NCBI RefSeq assembly: GCF_001984065.1 | Contig: NZ_LYVP01000024.1 | Span: forward strand, 1-64,000 | From: Pseudomonas sp. KK4 | Lineage (GTDB): Bacteria > Pseudomonadota > Gammaproteobacteria > Pseudomonadales > Pseudomonadaceae | Length of the DNA stretch: 64,000 nucleotides | Direction: 5' to 3' | Part shown: positions 46,315-54,936 of the stretch, piece by piece | How positions within the stretch are numbered: the stretch's first letter is position 1 | Layout of the letters: every line of letters begins with the position of its first letter | The notes under the pieces: model-generated | What the model was told of the DNA's origin: nothing | The model's database searches: none | The model's input: the letters and a program-made list of their open reading frames with translations, nothing else | Made by a program: the position numbers and the translations under genes

Positions 46315-47370
46315 TTACTGAATCTCCTGCGGCGTCACCACCACCCAGTTCTTGTCCGCCGTCACCGGCAGCCCTTCCTTGGCCTGGGCCGCGGCGTTCT
46401 TGGCCATCATGCCTTGGATCTGGGTCATGTATTTGTCCTTGCGGTTGACCCACAGGTGGATGCCGCCCTTGGCCACGTCGACGCTGTGGAACAGCATGTA
46501 GCCGTCGCTGGTCGGCGTATCGCCGCCGACCAGGACTGGTTTTTTCCATTCGTCGATGTAGGTCAGGATGGCCGCCTGCTTGCCGGCCATCCAGGTGGCC
46601 GGGGTCCACAGGTAAGGGGTGAGTTGGAGGTCGAGGTTGGCCTTTTCGTCGTACTTGCCGGCGGTGATCTGTTTGCGGGCGGTGGTGAGTTCGCCGGTTT
46701 TCGGGTCCTTGAGCAGCATCGACACGCCGATCACGTTCTGCGGTTTGACGTTGTAGCCGTACTTCGGATCGGCCGCGACCATGCGCACCAGTTCTTCGGA
46801 GGCGGCAGTCATCACGTACACCTCGATGCCGTTCTCCATCAGCTTGTTGTAGAGCTCTTGCTGGCCGGTGAAGATTTTCGGCGGGTTGACGTCGAGGGTC
46901 TTGACCACGTCGCCCTCATAATAAGTAGCGGGTACCGGTTTGCCCGACGCCATCAACTCATCGACGTAGCCCTTGAGTTCCTTGAGGGTGAAGCCGGAAA
47001 ACACCTGGGCGACCCATGGGTAGCACACCATGTCGTCGACTTCGCAGAGGCGGTAGTAGTAGCTGAACAGGCTTTCCTTGTGGTCGGCGGTGTCCTTGAA
47101 CGGCATCAGTTTCAGGGAGGGATCGAGTTTTTCGCGGGTGATCAGGCCCTTGTTTTCCATGAACGGCAGCAACGACTCTTCGAGGTCGTAGCGGTAACTG
47201 GTGTTGTCCATGTCGAACACCGCGTAGTTACCCTTGTTGGCGTTGGCCGCGATCATCGCGTCCAGGGCCTTGGCCTGATCGGCTGGCCAATGTTTCAGAT
47301 CAGTCGCCAATGCCTGGCTTGCGAGGCCAATGCAGATTGCTGCTGCCAGAAATTTCGGTGCGAATTTCAT
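46315..47370 (-). CDS. pchP: Phosphorylcholine phosphatase PchP
   Basis: A 351-residue exported HAD phosphatase. A 22-residue signal peptide (cut QALA/TD) puts the catalytic DMDNT motif at mature residues 31-35, the position reported for P. aeruginosa PchP. Motif II region VMTAASEEL and motif III GDTPTSDGYM are present. The enzyme releases phosphate from phosphorylcholine in the periplasm, feeding choline use. A GGAGAAG site precedes the ATG. It is divergent from the cystine transporter. No choline genes are adjacent, so the name rests on the protein. Confidence 0.88.
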   Translation of the reverse strand: MKFAPKFLAAAICIGLASQALATDLKHWPADQAKALDAMIAANANKGNYAVFDMDNTSYRYDLEESLLPFMENKGLITREKLDPSLKLMPFKDTADHKESLFSYYYRLCEVDDMVCYPWVAQVFSGFTLKELKGYVDELMASGKPVPATYYEGDVVKTLDVNPPKIFTGQQELYNKLMENGIEVYVMTAASEELVRMVAADPKYGYNVKPQNVIGVSMLLKDPKTGELTTARKQITAGKYDEKANLDLQLTPYLWTPATWMAGKQAAILTYIDEWKKPVLVGGDTPTSDGYMLFHSVDVAKGGIHLWVNRKDKYMTQIQGMMAKNAAAQAKEGLPVTADKNWVVVTPQEIQ

Positions 47371-47610
47371 CAACGCTTCTCCGTGCATGAAAAACATCGA
47401 CGCTAACAAATACCTGTGACAGTCCTCGTCTGTCAGCGACCGCTAGCGTACCCATCACGCCAGATGCATCCCCCACAGCGACATGCGCTTATTCCAAAAA
47501 CGACAGTTTCAAGACGTTTTTGATATTAATTCATTAGATTTCAAGCTGTTAGGCTTGCCGGTTCGCAGCTGCCCCGGAAGGCAGTTCGCACATGTCTAAT
47601 GGGAGTTCCA

Positions 47611-49002
47611 ATGAATCTGCCGCTGATTCTCAATCTGCTGGTGTTCCTCGCCCTGCTCTTCGGTCTGGCGCAAACCCGCCACACCACTTGGAGCCTGGCG
47701 AAAAAAGTCCTGCTCGCCCTGGTGCTGGGCGTGGTGTTCGGTGTCGCTTTGCATACGGTTTACGGGACCGGCAACCCGGTGCTCAAAGCCTCGATCGGCT
47801 GGTTCGATCTGGTGGGCAACGGTTACGTGCAACTGCTGCAAATGATCGTCATCCCGCTGGTGTTCGCTTCGATCCTCAGCGCCGTGGCCCGTCTGCACAA
47901 TGCCTCGTCACTGGGCAAAATCAGTTTCCTGACCATCGGCACGCTGCTGTTCACCACTGCCATCGCGGCGTTGATCGGTATCGGCCTGACCAACCTGTTC
48001 GGCCTCACCGCCGAAGGCCTGGTCGCCGGCACCCAGGAAATGGCGCGTCTGCAAACCATTCAGACTGACTACGCCGGCAAGGTCGCCGACCTGAATGTGC
48101 CGCAACTGCTGCTGTCGTTCATCCCGCAAAACCCGTTCGCCGACCTAACGCGGGCCAAGCCGACCTCGATCATCAGCGTGGTGATTTTCGCCGCGTTCCT
48201 CGGTGTCGCGGCACTGCAACTGCTGAAGGACGATGTCGAGAAAGGTCAGAAAGTGATCAACGCCATCGACACCCTGCAAGCCTGGGTGATGCGCCTGGTG
48301 CGCCTGGTGATGAAGCTGACCCCGTACGGCGTGCTGGCGCTGATGACCAAAGTGGTGGCTGGCTCCAACCTGCAGGACATCATCAAGCTCGGCAGTTTTG
48401 TCGTGGTGTCGTACATCGGCCTGGGGCTGATGTTCGTGGTCCACGGCGCGCTGGTCTCGGCCGCCGGGATCAACCCGCTGCGCTTCTTCCGCAAGATCTG
48501 GCCGGTGCTGACCTTCGCCTTCACCAGCCGTTCGAGCGCCGCGACCATTCCGCTGAGCATCGAAGCGCAGACCAGCCGTCTGGGCATTCCGCAATCGGTG
48601 GCCAGTTTCGCCGCTTCGTTCGGCGCGACCATCGGCCAGAACGGTTGCGCGGGTTTGTATCCAGCGATGTTGGCGGTGATGGTAGCGCCGACCGTGGGCA
48701 TCAACCCGTTGGACCCGCTGTGGATCGCGACGCTGGTGGCGATCGTGACCCTGAGTTCGGCCGGTGTGGCGGGCGTGGGCGGTGGTGCGACCTTTGCCGC
48801 GCTGATCGTGTTGCCGGCCATGGGCTTGCCGGTGTCACTGGTAGCGCTGCTGATTTCGGTTGAGCCGTTGATCGATATGGGGCGTACGGCGTTGAACGTG
48901 AGTGGTTCGATCACGGCCGGGGCGATTACCAGCCAGGTGATGCAGCAGACGGATAAGGCGTTGCTGGAGGCGGATGAGCATTCGGCGTTGGCGCAGGCTT
49001 AA
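47611..49002 (+). CDS. tcyP: TcyP-type L-cystine symporter
   Basis: A 463-residue member of the dicarboxylate/amino acid:cation symporter family (DAACS). The length and N-terminus ([21 protein letters not shown]) fit TcyP/YdjN. Core motifs are [19 protein letters not shown] (hairpin 1), [26 protein letters not shown] and [22 protein letters not shown]. It imports cystine across the inner membrane. A GGGAG site lies 5 nt before the ATG at 47611. Upstream, 240 AT-rich nt are shared with pchP. Confidence 0.92.
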   Translation: MNLPLILNLLVFLALLFGLAQTRHTTWSLAKKVLLALVLGVVFGVALHTVYGTGNPVLKASIGWFDLVGNGYVQLLQMIVIPLVFASILSAVARLHNASSLGKISFLTIGTLLFTTAIAALIGIGLTNLFGLTAEGLVAGTQEMARLQTIQTDYAGKVADLNVPQLLLSFIPQNPFADLTRAKPTSIISVVIFAAFLGVAALQLLKDDVEKGQKVINAIDTLQAWVMRLVRLVMKLTPYGVLALMTKVVAGSNLQDIIKLGSFVVVSYIGLGLMFVVHGALVSAAGINPLRFFRKIWPVLTFAFTSRSSAATIPLSIEAQTSRLGIPQSVASFAASFGATIGQNGCAGLYPAMLAVMVAPTVGINPLDPLWIATLVAIVTLSSAGVAGVGGGATFAALIVLPAMGLPVSLVALLISVEPLIDMGRTALNVSGSITAGAITSQVMQQTDKALLEADEHSALAQA

Positions 49003-49021
49003 GTCTTTCAGCGACTGAGCG

Positions 49022-49109
49022 GGCCTCTTCGCGAGCAAGCCCGCTCCCACATTGGACCGAGTCCTTACAGGCAACGCGGTCAACTGTGGGAGCGGGCTTG
49101 CTCGCGAAG
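49022..49109. repeat. REPIN, class I
   Basis: GGCCTCTTCGCGAGCAAGCCCGCTCCCACA and GTGGGAGCGGGCTTGCTCGCGAAG flank a 32-nt spacer between the convergent tcyP and folA genes. No other terminator is present. Confidence 0.9.
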
Positions 49110-49112
49110 CTC

Positions 49113-49625
49113 TCAGGCCTTTTCCCAGACTTCGAAGTTGTACGCCGGCTTGTCATCCACCGCCGGATTAACAACGTTCGACACCAGCTTCCATTGGCCC
49201 GGATCAAACTCCGGAAACCACGCATCCCCCTCCGGGCTCAGCGCTACGCGCGTCAGATACAAGCGATCGGCCTGCGCCAACCCTTGCGCATACAACTGCG
49301 CCCCGCCAATCAGCATCAGCTCATCGACGCCTTGCTCCTTCGCCCATGCTTCGGCGCGAGCCACGGCGGCTTCCAGCGACGGGTAGACTTCCGTGCCTTC
49401 CAACCGCAAATCCGCCTGACGGCTGACCACGATGTTCAAGCGACCCGGCAGCGGACGACCGAGAGAATCCCAGGTCTTGCGACCCATGATGATCGGCTTG
49501 CCCAGGGTGGTGGCCTTGAAGTATTTGAAGTCCCCCGGCAAGTGCCAGGGCATGGTGTTGTCGACGCCGATCACGCGGTTTTCACCGAGGGCCGCGATCA
49601 GGCTGAGGGGGAGTGATTTAGTCAT
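49113..49625 (-). CDS. folA: Dihydrofolate reductase
   Basis: A 170-residue NADPH-dependent enzyme that reduces dihydrofolate to tetrahydrofolate. LSLIAALGENRVIGVDNTMPWHLPGDFKYFKATTLGKPIIMGRKTWDSLGRPLPGR spans the folate/NADPH site with catalytic Asp in the HLPGDF segment. The rest is typical (LMLIGGAQLYAQGL). It is divergent from the DUF2868 gene. Confidence 0.97.
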   Translation of the reverse strand: MTKSLPLSLIAALGENRVIGVDNTMPWHLPGDFKYFKATTLGKPIIMGRKTWDSLGRPLPGRLNIVVSRQADLRLEGTEVYPSLEAAVARAEAWAKEQGVDELMLIGGAQLYAQGLAQADRLYLTRVALSPEGDAWFPEFDPGQWKLVSNVVNPAVDDKPAYNFEVWEKA

Positions 49626-49725
49626 GCCGGCGAGGATACCAGAGGCTCGGCTTCTCGCAACGTGGCCCCCCGACCGGCGTCACAGCGGTTATGCTCTGAG
49701 CTCAATCCAAGCGACGGGATGCCGC

Positions 49726-51090
49726 GTGACTGAACTGAATAACCTCTGGTTGACGGAAACCATCCGCCTGCGCGAAGAACACGCCGGCCCCCTGGAGGAT
49801 CTGGAAGCCAACCGCCTGGCCCGCAGCGCGGGCGGCGACCTGCCCACGCGCATTCAACGCCGGGCCTTGTGGCTGGCCGAACGCGATGGATTGAGCGGAG
49901 CACTCATCCATTGGCTGCAAGGCGCGCGACTGGCGCTGATTGTGCTGGCGGTGTTGGCCGTGGTCAGCGGTGCGGGTCTGGCGTTTGCCGCGCTGAGCCA
50001 GTCGCCGGTGAATGTGTTCTGGGCCCTGGGCAGCCTGCTCGGGCTCAATCTGATTTTGCTGCTCAGTTGGGCGCTGGGCCTGCTGTTCGCCGGCGAACAC
50101 GGCGCCAGCCTCGGGCGCTTGTGGCTGTGGCTCAGCGAAAAACTCGCCCGGGATGCCAAGGCCGCACAACTGGCCCCCGCGTTGCTGCTTTTATTGCAAC
50201 GCCAGAAACTCAATCGCTGGGCCATCGGCGTGCTGGTCAACGGCCTGTGGCTGCTGGCAATGCTTAGCGCGCTGGTCATGCTGCTGACGCTGATGGCTAC
50301 CCGGCGCTATGGCTTCGTCTGGGAGACCACCATTCTCGGTGCAGACACGTTTATCACCCTGACCCAGGCCCTCGGCGCGCTCCCCGCGCTGCTTGGTTTC
50401 CCCGTACCCACAGACGAAATGATCCGCGCCAGCGGCGATGCTGCGCTCAATATCGAAAGCGCGCGCCAGGCTTGGGCTGCATGGCTGGTCGGCGTGCTGC
50501 TGGTGTTCGGCGTGATGCCGCGCCTGCTGCTGGCGCTGTTTTGCCTGTGGCGCTGGAAAACTGGCAAAGCGGCCTTGCAACTGGACCTGAACCTGCCCGG
50601 CTACGCGCAACTGCGTGAACGCCTGATGCCCACCAGCGAACGCCTGGGCATCAGCGATGCAGCGCCCGAGCAGCTGCATCGGGTCCAAAGCGGTGTCAGT
50701 GAAGCGCAATCCGACGGCGCGCTGCTGGTGGCCATCGAGCTGGACGAGCAACGCCCATGGCCGCCGCCACTGCCGAAGAATGTGAGCAATGCGGGCATTC
50801 TCGACAGCCGCGAATCGCGCAATAAACTCCTCGAGCAGCTCAGCCGCTTTCCCCCGGCGCGCCTGGCCGTCGCCTGCGATCCACGGCGCTCACCGGATCG
50901 CGGCAGTCTGGCGTTGATCGCTGAACTGGCCCGCAGTGCCAGCGCCACCCGGGTCTGGCTGCTGCAGCCACCCCCCGGCGAAGCGTTGGACGCCGATCGC
51001 CTGGGTGACTGGCATGTGGCGCTCCAACAGTTGGAGCTGCCCTTTGCCGATTGCGCACCCTTGAACTGGCTGGAGACCGGCCATGACTAA
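49726..51090 (+). CDS. DUF2868 membrane protein
   Basis: A 454-residue protein. A charged N-terminus (about 60 residues) is followed by several membrane helices (about 70-90, 104-122, 165-190, 238-258) and a cytoplasmic C-terminal domain with a Rossmann-like LLVAIELDEQRPWPPPLP. It belongs to DUF2868, of unknown function. Translation starts at GTG 49726 (VTELNNLWLTE), giving a clean N-terminus; a longer ATG reading enters folA in antisense. It overlaps the DUF3482 GTPase gene by 8 nt, so the two are a coupled pair. Confidence 0.85.
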   Translation: MTELNNLWLTETIRLREEHAGPLEDLEANRLARSAGGDLPTRIQRRALWLAERDGLSGALIHWLQGARLALIVLAVLAVVSGAGLAFAALSQSPVNVFWALGSLLGLNLILLLSWALGLLFAGEHGASLGRLWLWLSEKLARDAKAAQLAPALLLLLQRQKLNRWAIGVLVNGLWLLAMLSALVMLLTLMATRRYGFVWETTILGADTFITLTQALGALPALLGFPVPTDEMIRASGDAALNIESARQAWAAWLVGVLLVFGVMPRLLLALFCLWRWKTGKAALQLDLNLPGYAQLRERLMPTSERLGISDAAPEQLHRVQSGVSEAQSDGALLVAIELDEQRPWPPPLPKNVSNAGILDSRESRNKLLEQLSRFPPARLAVACDPRRSPDRGSLALIAELARSASATRVWLLQPPPGEALDADRLGDWHVALQQLELPFADCAPLNWLETGHD

Positions 51091-52447
51091 GCCTCTGAAG
51101 CTCGCGGTGGTCGGCCACACCAACGTCGGCAAAACCTCATTGCTGCGCACCCTGACCCGCGATGTCGGTTTCGGTGAAGTGTCCCATCGCCCCAGCACCA
51201 CGCGGCATGTCGAGGGCGCTCGCTTGTCGGTGGACGGCGAGCCGTTGCTCGACCTGTTCGACACGCCGGGCCTGGAAGACGCCATCGCCCTGCTCGATTA
51301 CCTCGACCGCCTGGAGCGCCCCGGCGAACGGCTGGATGGCCCCGCACGCCTGGCGCGATTCCTCGAAGGCAGCGAAGCGCGGCAACGGTTCGAACAGGAA
51401 GCCAAGGTGCTGCGGCAACTGCTGACCTGTGATGCCGGGCTCTATGTGATCGACGCCCGCGAACCGGTGCTGGCCAAGTACCGCGATGAGCTGGAAGTGC
51501 TGGCCGGTTGTGGCAAGCCGCTGCTGCCGGTGCTGAATTTCGTCAGCAGCGCCAATCACCGCGAACCGGCATGGCGTGAAGCCCTGGCGCGTCTTGGCCT
51601 GCATGCTCTGGTGCGCTTCGACAGCGTGGCGCCGCCGGAGGATGGCGAACGTCGGCTCTATGAAAGCCTCGCGCTGTTGCTCGAACACGCCCGGCCGCAG
51701 CTGGAGCGGTTGATTGCTGATCAGCAGGCGCAGCGGCAGGCGCGCCAGCAGAGTGCCCAGCGGTTGATTGCCGAATTATTGATCGATTGCGCCGCTTGCC
51801 GGCGCAGCGTGGCCAGCGAGGCCGAACAGGAGCAGCAGGCCATCGGTGAATTGCGTAAAGCCGTCCGCCAACGGGAACAGCGTTGCGTCGAAGCCTTGCT
51901 CAAGCTCTACGCCTTTCGCCCGCAGGACGCCGCCGCCAGTGACTTGCCGTTGCTCGATGGCCGTTGGGGCGATGATTTGTTCAATCCCGAAACGCTCAAG
52001 CAACTGGGCGTGCGAGTCGGTGGTGGGATTGCGGCGGGCGCGGCGGCCGGGGCTGGGGTGGATTTGCTGGTGGGCGGTTTGACCCTTGGCGCTGCCGCAT
52101 TGGCCGGAGCCATTGCCGGTGGCGCCCTGCAAACCGCGCGCAGTTATGGCGGTCGATTGCTGGGCAAGATCCGGGGCCAGCGTGAGCTGACCGTGGATGA
52201 CAATGTGTTGAGATTACTGGCGTTGCGGCAGCGGCAATTGCTGCAAGCGCTGGAGGCCCGCGGGCATGCGGCGATGGACAGCATTCAGGTGGCGACGCCA
52301 CAGGATAAATCCTGGCGTGAGGGGAAACTGCCGGAGGCGCTGAGCAAGGCCCGGGCGCATCCGCAGTGGTCGTCGCTCAATGCCCATGCGCGGTTGAATC
52401 AGGCGGAGCGGCAGGAGCAGGTGGAGGTGTTGGCGCAGCAGTTGTAG
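51083..52447 (+). CDS. Era/MnmE-like GTPase with DUF3482
   Basis: A 454-residue protein with an N-terminal G domain: G1 GHTNVGKTSLL (residues 11-21), G2 SHRPSTTRHVEG, G3 DLFDTPGLED and a degenerate G4 (LPVLNFVSSA). A helical middle (QRLIAELLIDCAACRRSVASEAEQEQ) and a Gly/Ala-rich segment (about 310-355, GGGIAAGAAAGAGVDLLVGG) follow; the latter could insert in membranes. Its overlap with DUF2868 suggests the two proteins act together at the inner membrane. Function is unknown. Confidence 0.87.
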   Translation: MTKPLKLAVVGHTNVGKTSLLRTLTRDVGFGEVSHRPSTTRHVEGARLSVDGEPLLDLFDTPGLEDAIALLDYLDRLERPGERLDGPARLARFLEGSEARQRFEQEAKVLRQLLTCDAGLYVIDAREPVLAKYRDELEVLAGCGKPLLPVLNFVSSANHREPAWREALARLGLHALVRFDSVAPPEDGERRLYESLALLLEHARPQLERLIADQQAQRQARQQSAQRLIAELLIDCAACRRSVASEAEQEQQAIGELRKAVRQREQRCVEALLKLYAFRPQDAAASDLPLLDGRWGDDLFNPETLKQLGVRVGGGIAAGAAAGAGVDLLVGGLTLGAAALAGAIAGGALQTARSYGGRLLGKIRGQRELTVDDNVLRLLALRQRQLLQALEARGHAAMDSIQVATPQDKSWREGKLPEALSKARAHPQWSSLNAHARLNQAERQEQVEVLAQQL

Positions 52448-52480
52448 CTGTCTTGTTGGAGTGTCGGGGTGGCAGTGCGG

Positions 52481-52610
52481 GCCTCTTCGCGAGCAAGCCC
52501 GCTCCCACATTGGAATGCGCTCCACCTGTGGGAGCGGGCTTGCTCCCACATTGGAATGCGTTCCACCTGTGGGAGCGGCGGTGCGACGATTCGACTTGCT
52601 CGCGAAGGCC
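52481..52610. repeat. REP cluster with a 41-bp tandem duplication
   Basis: Three class I arms are present. A 37-bp unit GCTCCCACATTGG...GGGAGCGG occurs at 52501-52537 and again at 52542-52578 with one base difference (41-bp period). The last arm carries an extra stretch CGGTGCGACGATTCGA between GAGCGG and CTTGCTCGCG. Confidence 0.88.
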
Positions 52611-52632
52611 GCGCCTCGGTTTCAGATCAGCA

Positions 52633-53058
52633 TCACTGCCAGCCCAACTTCAGGAATTCCCGCACCAGCGCATTGACCCGGGTGCGGTCCGTGCGATCGG
52701 CGCGGCCGTCGTTGTCCACATCGGAACACAGCACAATCTCGAACGCGCCATCGTTATCGAGGTCATGGACAGCCGCCTTGTACTGGATGACCGACCCTTC
52801 ATTGAAATGCAGCCTGACCGACTCCGGCGTGCCATCGCCGCTGGGGTTCAGCGAGAACATGCGCAGGTGCCGCTCCTCACCTTCGCCGTCGTTGAACCAT
52901 CGACATTTGAGGTAGTTGGTGCCAAAGGTTCTCAGCCGCCGAACTTCGTCGGCGGTCGCTTCACGCAGCAGCGTGTCATCTTCAAAAAACCGGTACCGGA
53001 GCGTATCGGCTGTCCCTTCCCCGCTCAGATCCTGTGCAATCACTTTCAAATAACGCAT
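52633..53058 (-). CDS. Small Asp/Gly-rich protein with EF-hand-like repeats
   Basis: A 141-residue protein without a signal peptide, built from repeats of the DxSGDG/DxDNDG type: DLSGEGTAD (residue 10), NPSGDGTPES, DLDNDGAFE and DVDNDGRADRTD. These match the calcium-binding loop spacing of EF-hand or FG-GAP-like elements. I recognise no family for certain. The start MRYLKVI at 53058 has an excellent GGAGGA site 6 nt upstream; a reading 15 residues longer is less likely. Confidence 0.72.
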   Translation of the reverse strand: MRYLKVIAQDLSGEGTADTLRYRFFEDDTLLREATADEVRRLRTFGTNYLKCRWFNDGEGEERHLRMFSLNPSGDGTPESVRLHFNEGSVIQYKAAVHDLDNDGAFEIVLCSDVDNDGRADRTDRTRVNALVREFLKLGWQ

Positions 53059-53144
53059 GCCTGTTCCTCCTTGTGGAAGGCTCAGCTTGAGCGCTGACAA
53101 CAAGGGGAACCATGCAAGTTTTTCTCTATCACTCGTCAGATTGT

Positions 53145-53711
53145 TCAGCAGGCCTCGCGGGATAACACGCCAACGGCCTTGCGCTTGAGCACTTCAAGAT
53201 CGATCACTGGCACGTGCATTTCCTTGGCCAGTTCGTCCCACTGGCGCATGCGCAGGCTCACCTCGCACAACGGGTCTTGCTCGAATGCGTCGGCCTCGGC
53301 TTCGGTCATCACCCCGCCCTGATATTCCAGGGTCCGGCGGCTGGCTTCGCTCAGGCGTTCGTAGTACCCAGGCTCCCGCAGCGTCAGGTAGCGCTTGGCC
53401 TGAACGTGGTACTCCACCAATCGGGCCATGCGCTCACTGAAGCCAGCGCTGCGCAGGTAGTCAGCGCCCAGCCGTTCATGGCTGACCACACCAAAGCCGC
53501 CCATGTTCTCGGCACCTTCGGCGCAGATGTGCCCGATGTCGTGGAAGAATGCAGCGAGTACCACCTCGTCATCGAAGCCTTCGGCCATGGCGCATTGGGC
53601 GGCTTGGGACATGTGTTCGATCTGCGATACCGGTTCGCCGATGTAGTCGCTGTTGCCGAAGCGCTCGTACAGCGCGAATACCTTGGCGACGGTTTGTTCG
53701 TTGGGGGTCAT
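53145..53711 (-). CDS. PhnZ-like HD-domain oxygenase (phosphonate catabolism)
   Basis: A 188-residue HD-domain protein. Residues expected of the diiron oxygenase PhnZ are in order: Tyr23 and Glu26 in DYIGEPVSQIEH, His33, His57-Asp58 in FFHDIGH, His78, His102, Lys106 and Asp159. PhnZ cleaves 2-amino-1-hydroxyethylphosphonate to glycine and phosphate after PhnY has hydroxylated 2-AEP. Here it follows an AEP-type ABC transporter on the same strand, 149 nt after the binding protein with a REPIN between. No phnY is in the window. Confidence 0.85.
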   Translation of the reverse strand: MTPNEQTVAKVFALYERFGNSDYIGEPVSQIEHMSQAAQCAMAEGFDDEVVLAAFFHDIGHICAEGAENMGGFGVVSHERLGADYLRSAGFSERMARLVEYHVQAKRYLTLREPGYYERLSEASRRTLEYQGGVMTEAEADAFEQDPLCEVSLRMRQWDELAKEMHVPVIDLEVLKRKAVGVLSREAC

Positions 53712-53754
53712 CAGACGTCTCGATGAAGTGAGGGTTGCGGTGAATCATAGGCCG

Positions 53755-53841
53755 TCTTCGCGAGCAAGCCCGCTCCCACAAAAGGACCGCATTCCACTGT
53801 GGGAGCGGCGGTGCGACGATTCGACTTGCTCGCGAAGAGGC
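53755..53841. repeat. REPIN with the same insertion as at 52.5 kb
   Basis: The left arm is normal (GTCTTCGCGAGCAAGCCCGCTCCCACA). The right arm GTGGGAGCGG-CGGTGCGACGATTCGA-CTTGCTCGCGAA carries the same insert as 52570-52606. It lies between the ABC binding-protein gene and the PhnZ-like gene. Confidence 0.88.
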
Positions 53842-53860
53842 CCTGTCAACCGATGAAGAT

Positions 53861-54886
53861 TTACTTGGCCGCCACTTTCTCGGACTTGCCGTCATACCGC
53901 TTGCGCCACTCGGTCAGAATCTCATCGCGATTCTTCGAGGCCCAGGCAAAGTCGTTCTTGATCAAACGCTGCTCATAATCGGCCGGCAATTCGGTTTGCG
54001 GCTTGGCAATGCCCGGCTGGGCGAGCACCGCAAAGTTCTCTTTGTACAGCTCCATCGCCTGCGGACTGGCGGAGAAGTCGGCGAGTTTCTTCGCCGCGTC
54101 TTCGTGCGGCGTGCCCTTGATCACGGCGGTGGCCTCGATCTCCCAGCCCAGGCCTTCCTTCGGCAGGATGATGTCCAGCGGTGCGCCCTGACGCTTCAAC
54201 TGAACGGCCGGGTATTCGAAGGAAATGCCGATCGGGAATTCGCCCGCCGCGGCCAGTTTGCAAGGCTTGGAGCCGGAGTGAACGTATTGGCCGATGTTCT
54301 GGTGCAGGTCGTCCATGTACTGCCAGCCCTGCTTCTCGCCGAAGGTCTGCAGCCAGGCGCTGACGTCGAGGAAACCGGTGCCGGACGAGGCCGGGTTGGG
54401 CATGACGATCTTGCCCTTGTACTCAGGCTTGGTCAGGTCTTGCCAGCTCACTGGCTTGGTCAGGCCCTGCTTTTCGGCTTCGACGGTGTTGAAGCAAATG
54501 GTCGCGGCCCAGACGTCCATGCCGACCCAGGCCGGTGGGTTGGCGGCGTCGCGGTAGTTGCCGCCGATCTTGCCCAGGTCCTTCGGCGCGTAGCTTTGCA
54601 GCATGCCTTGCTGGTCGAGGATCGCCAGGCTGGACGCGGCCAGGCCCCAAACCGCGTCGGCCTGCGGGCGGGCTTTTTCCGCCAGCAGCTTGGCGGTGAT
54701 GATGCCGGTGGAGTCACGCACCCACTTGATCTCGACATCCGGGTTGGCCTTCTCGAAAGCGTCCTTGTAGGTCTTCAACTGCTCGGCTTCGAGGGCGGTG
54801 TACACCGTCAACTCGGTTTTCGCCGCAAAGGCGTTCAGGCTGAAAGCGGTGAGGACAGCAGCGGCCAGGGCCATAGGCTTGAACAT
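53861..54886 (-). CDS. 2-aminoethylphosphonate-type ABC transporter, binding protein
   Basis: A 341-residue periplasmic binding protein with a 21-residue signal peptide (cut FAA/KT), of the iron/AEP-type family 1 extracellular fold. TELTVYTALEAEQLKTYKDAFEKANPDVEIKWVRDSTG is the N-terminal core, and FPIGISFEYPAVQLKRQGAP is typical. By similarity and by its neighbours it binds 2-AEP rather than Fe(III). It starts at 54886 after a strong AGGAAAAG site; a longer reading is unlikely. It lies 50 nt after the permease. Confidence 0.85.
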   Translation of the reverse strand: MFKPMALAAAVLTAFSLNAFAAKTELTVYTALEAEQLKTYKDAFEKANPDVEIKWVRDSTGIITAKLLAEKARPQADAVWGLAASSLAILDQQGMLQSYAPKDLGKIGGNYRDAANPPAWVGMDVWAATICFNTVEAEKQGLTKPVSWQDLTKPEYKGKIVMPNPASSGTGFLDVSAWLQTFGEKQGWQYMDDLHQNIGQYVHSGSKPCKLAAAGEFPIGISFEYPAVQLKRQGAPLDIILPKEGLGWEIEATAVIKGTPHEDAAKKLADFSASPQAMELYKENFAVLAQPGIAKPQTELPADYEQRLIKNDFAWASKNRDEILTEWRKRYDGKSEKVAAK

Positions 54887-54936
54887 GATCTTTTCCTGTT
54901 TTTGAGTTGAAAGGCTTTGGGTTTGAGCAGAGGCAA

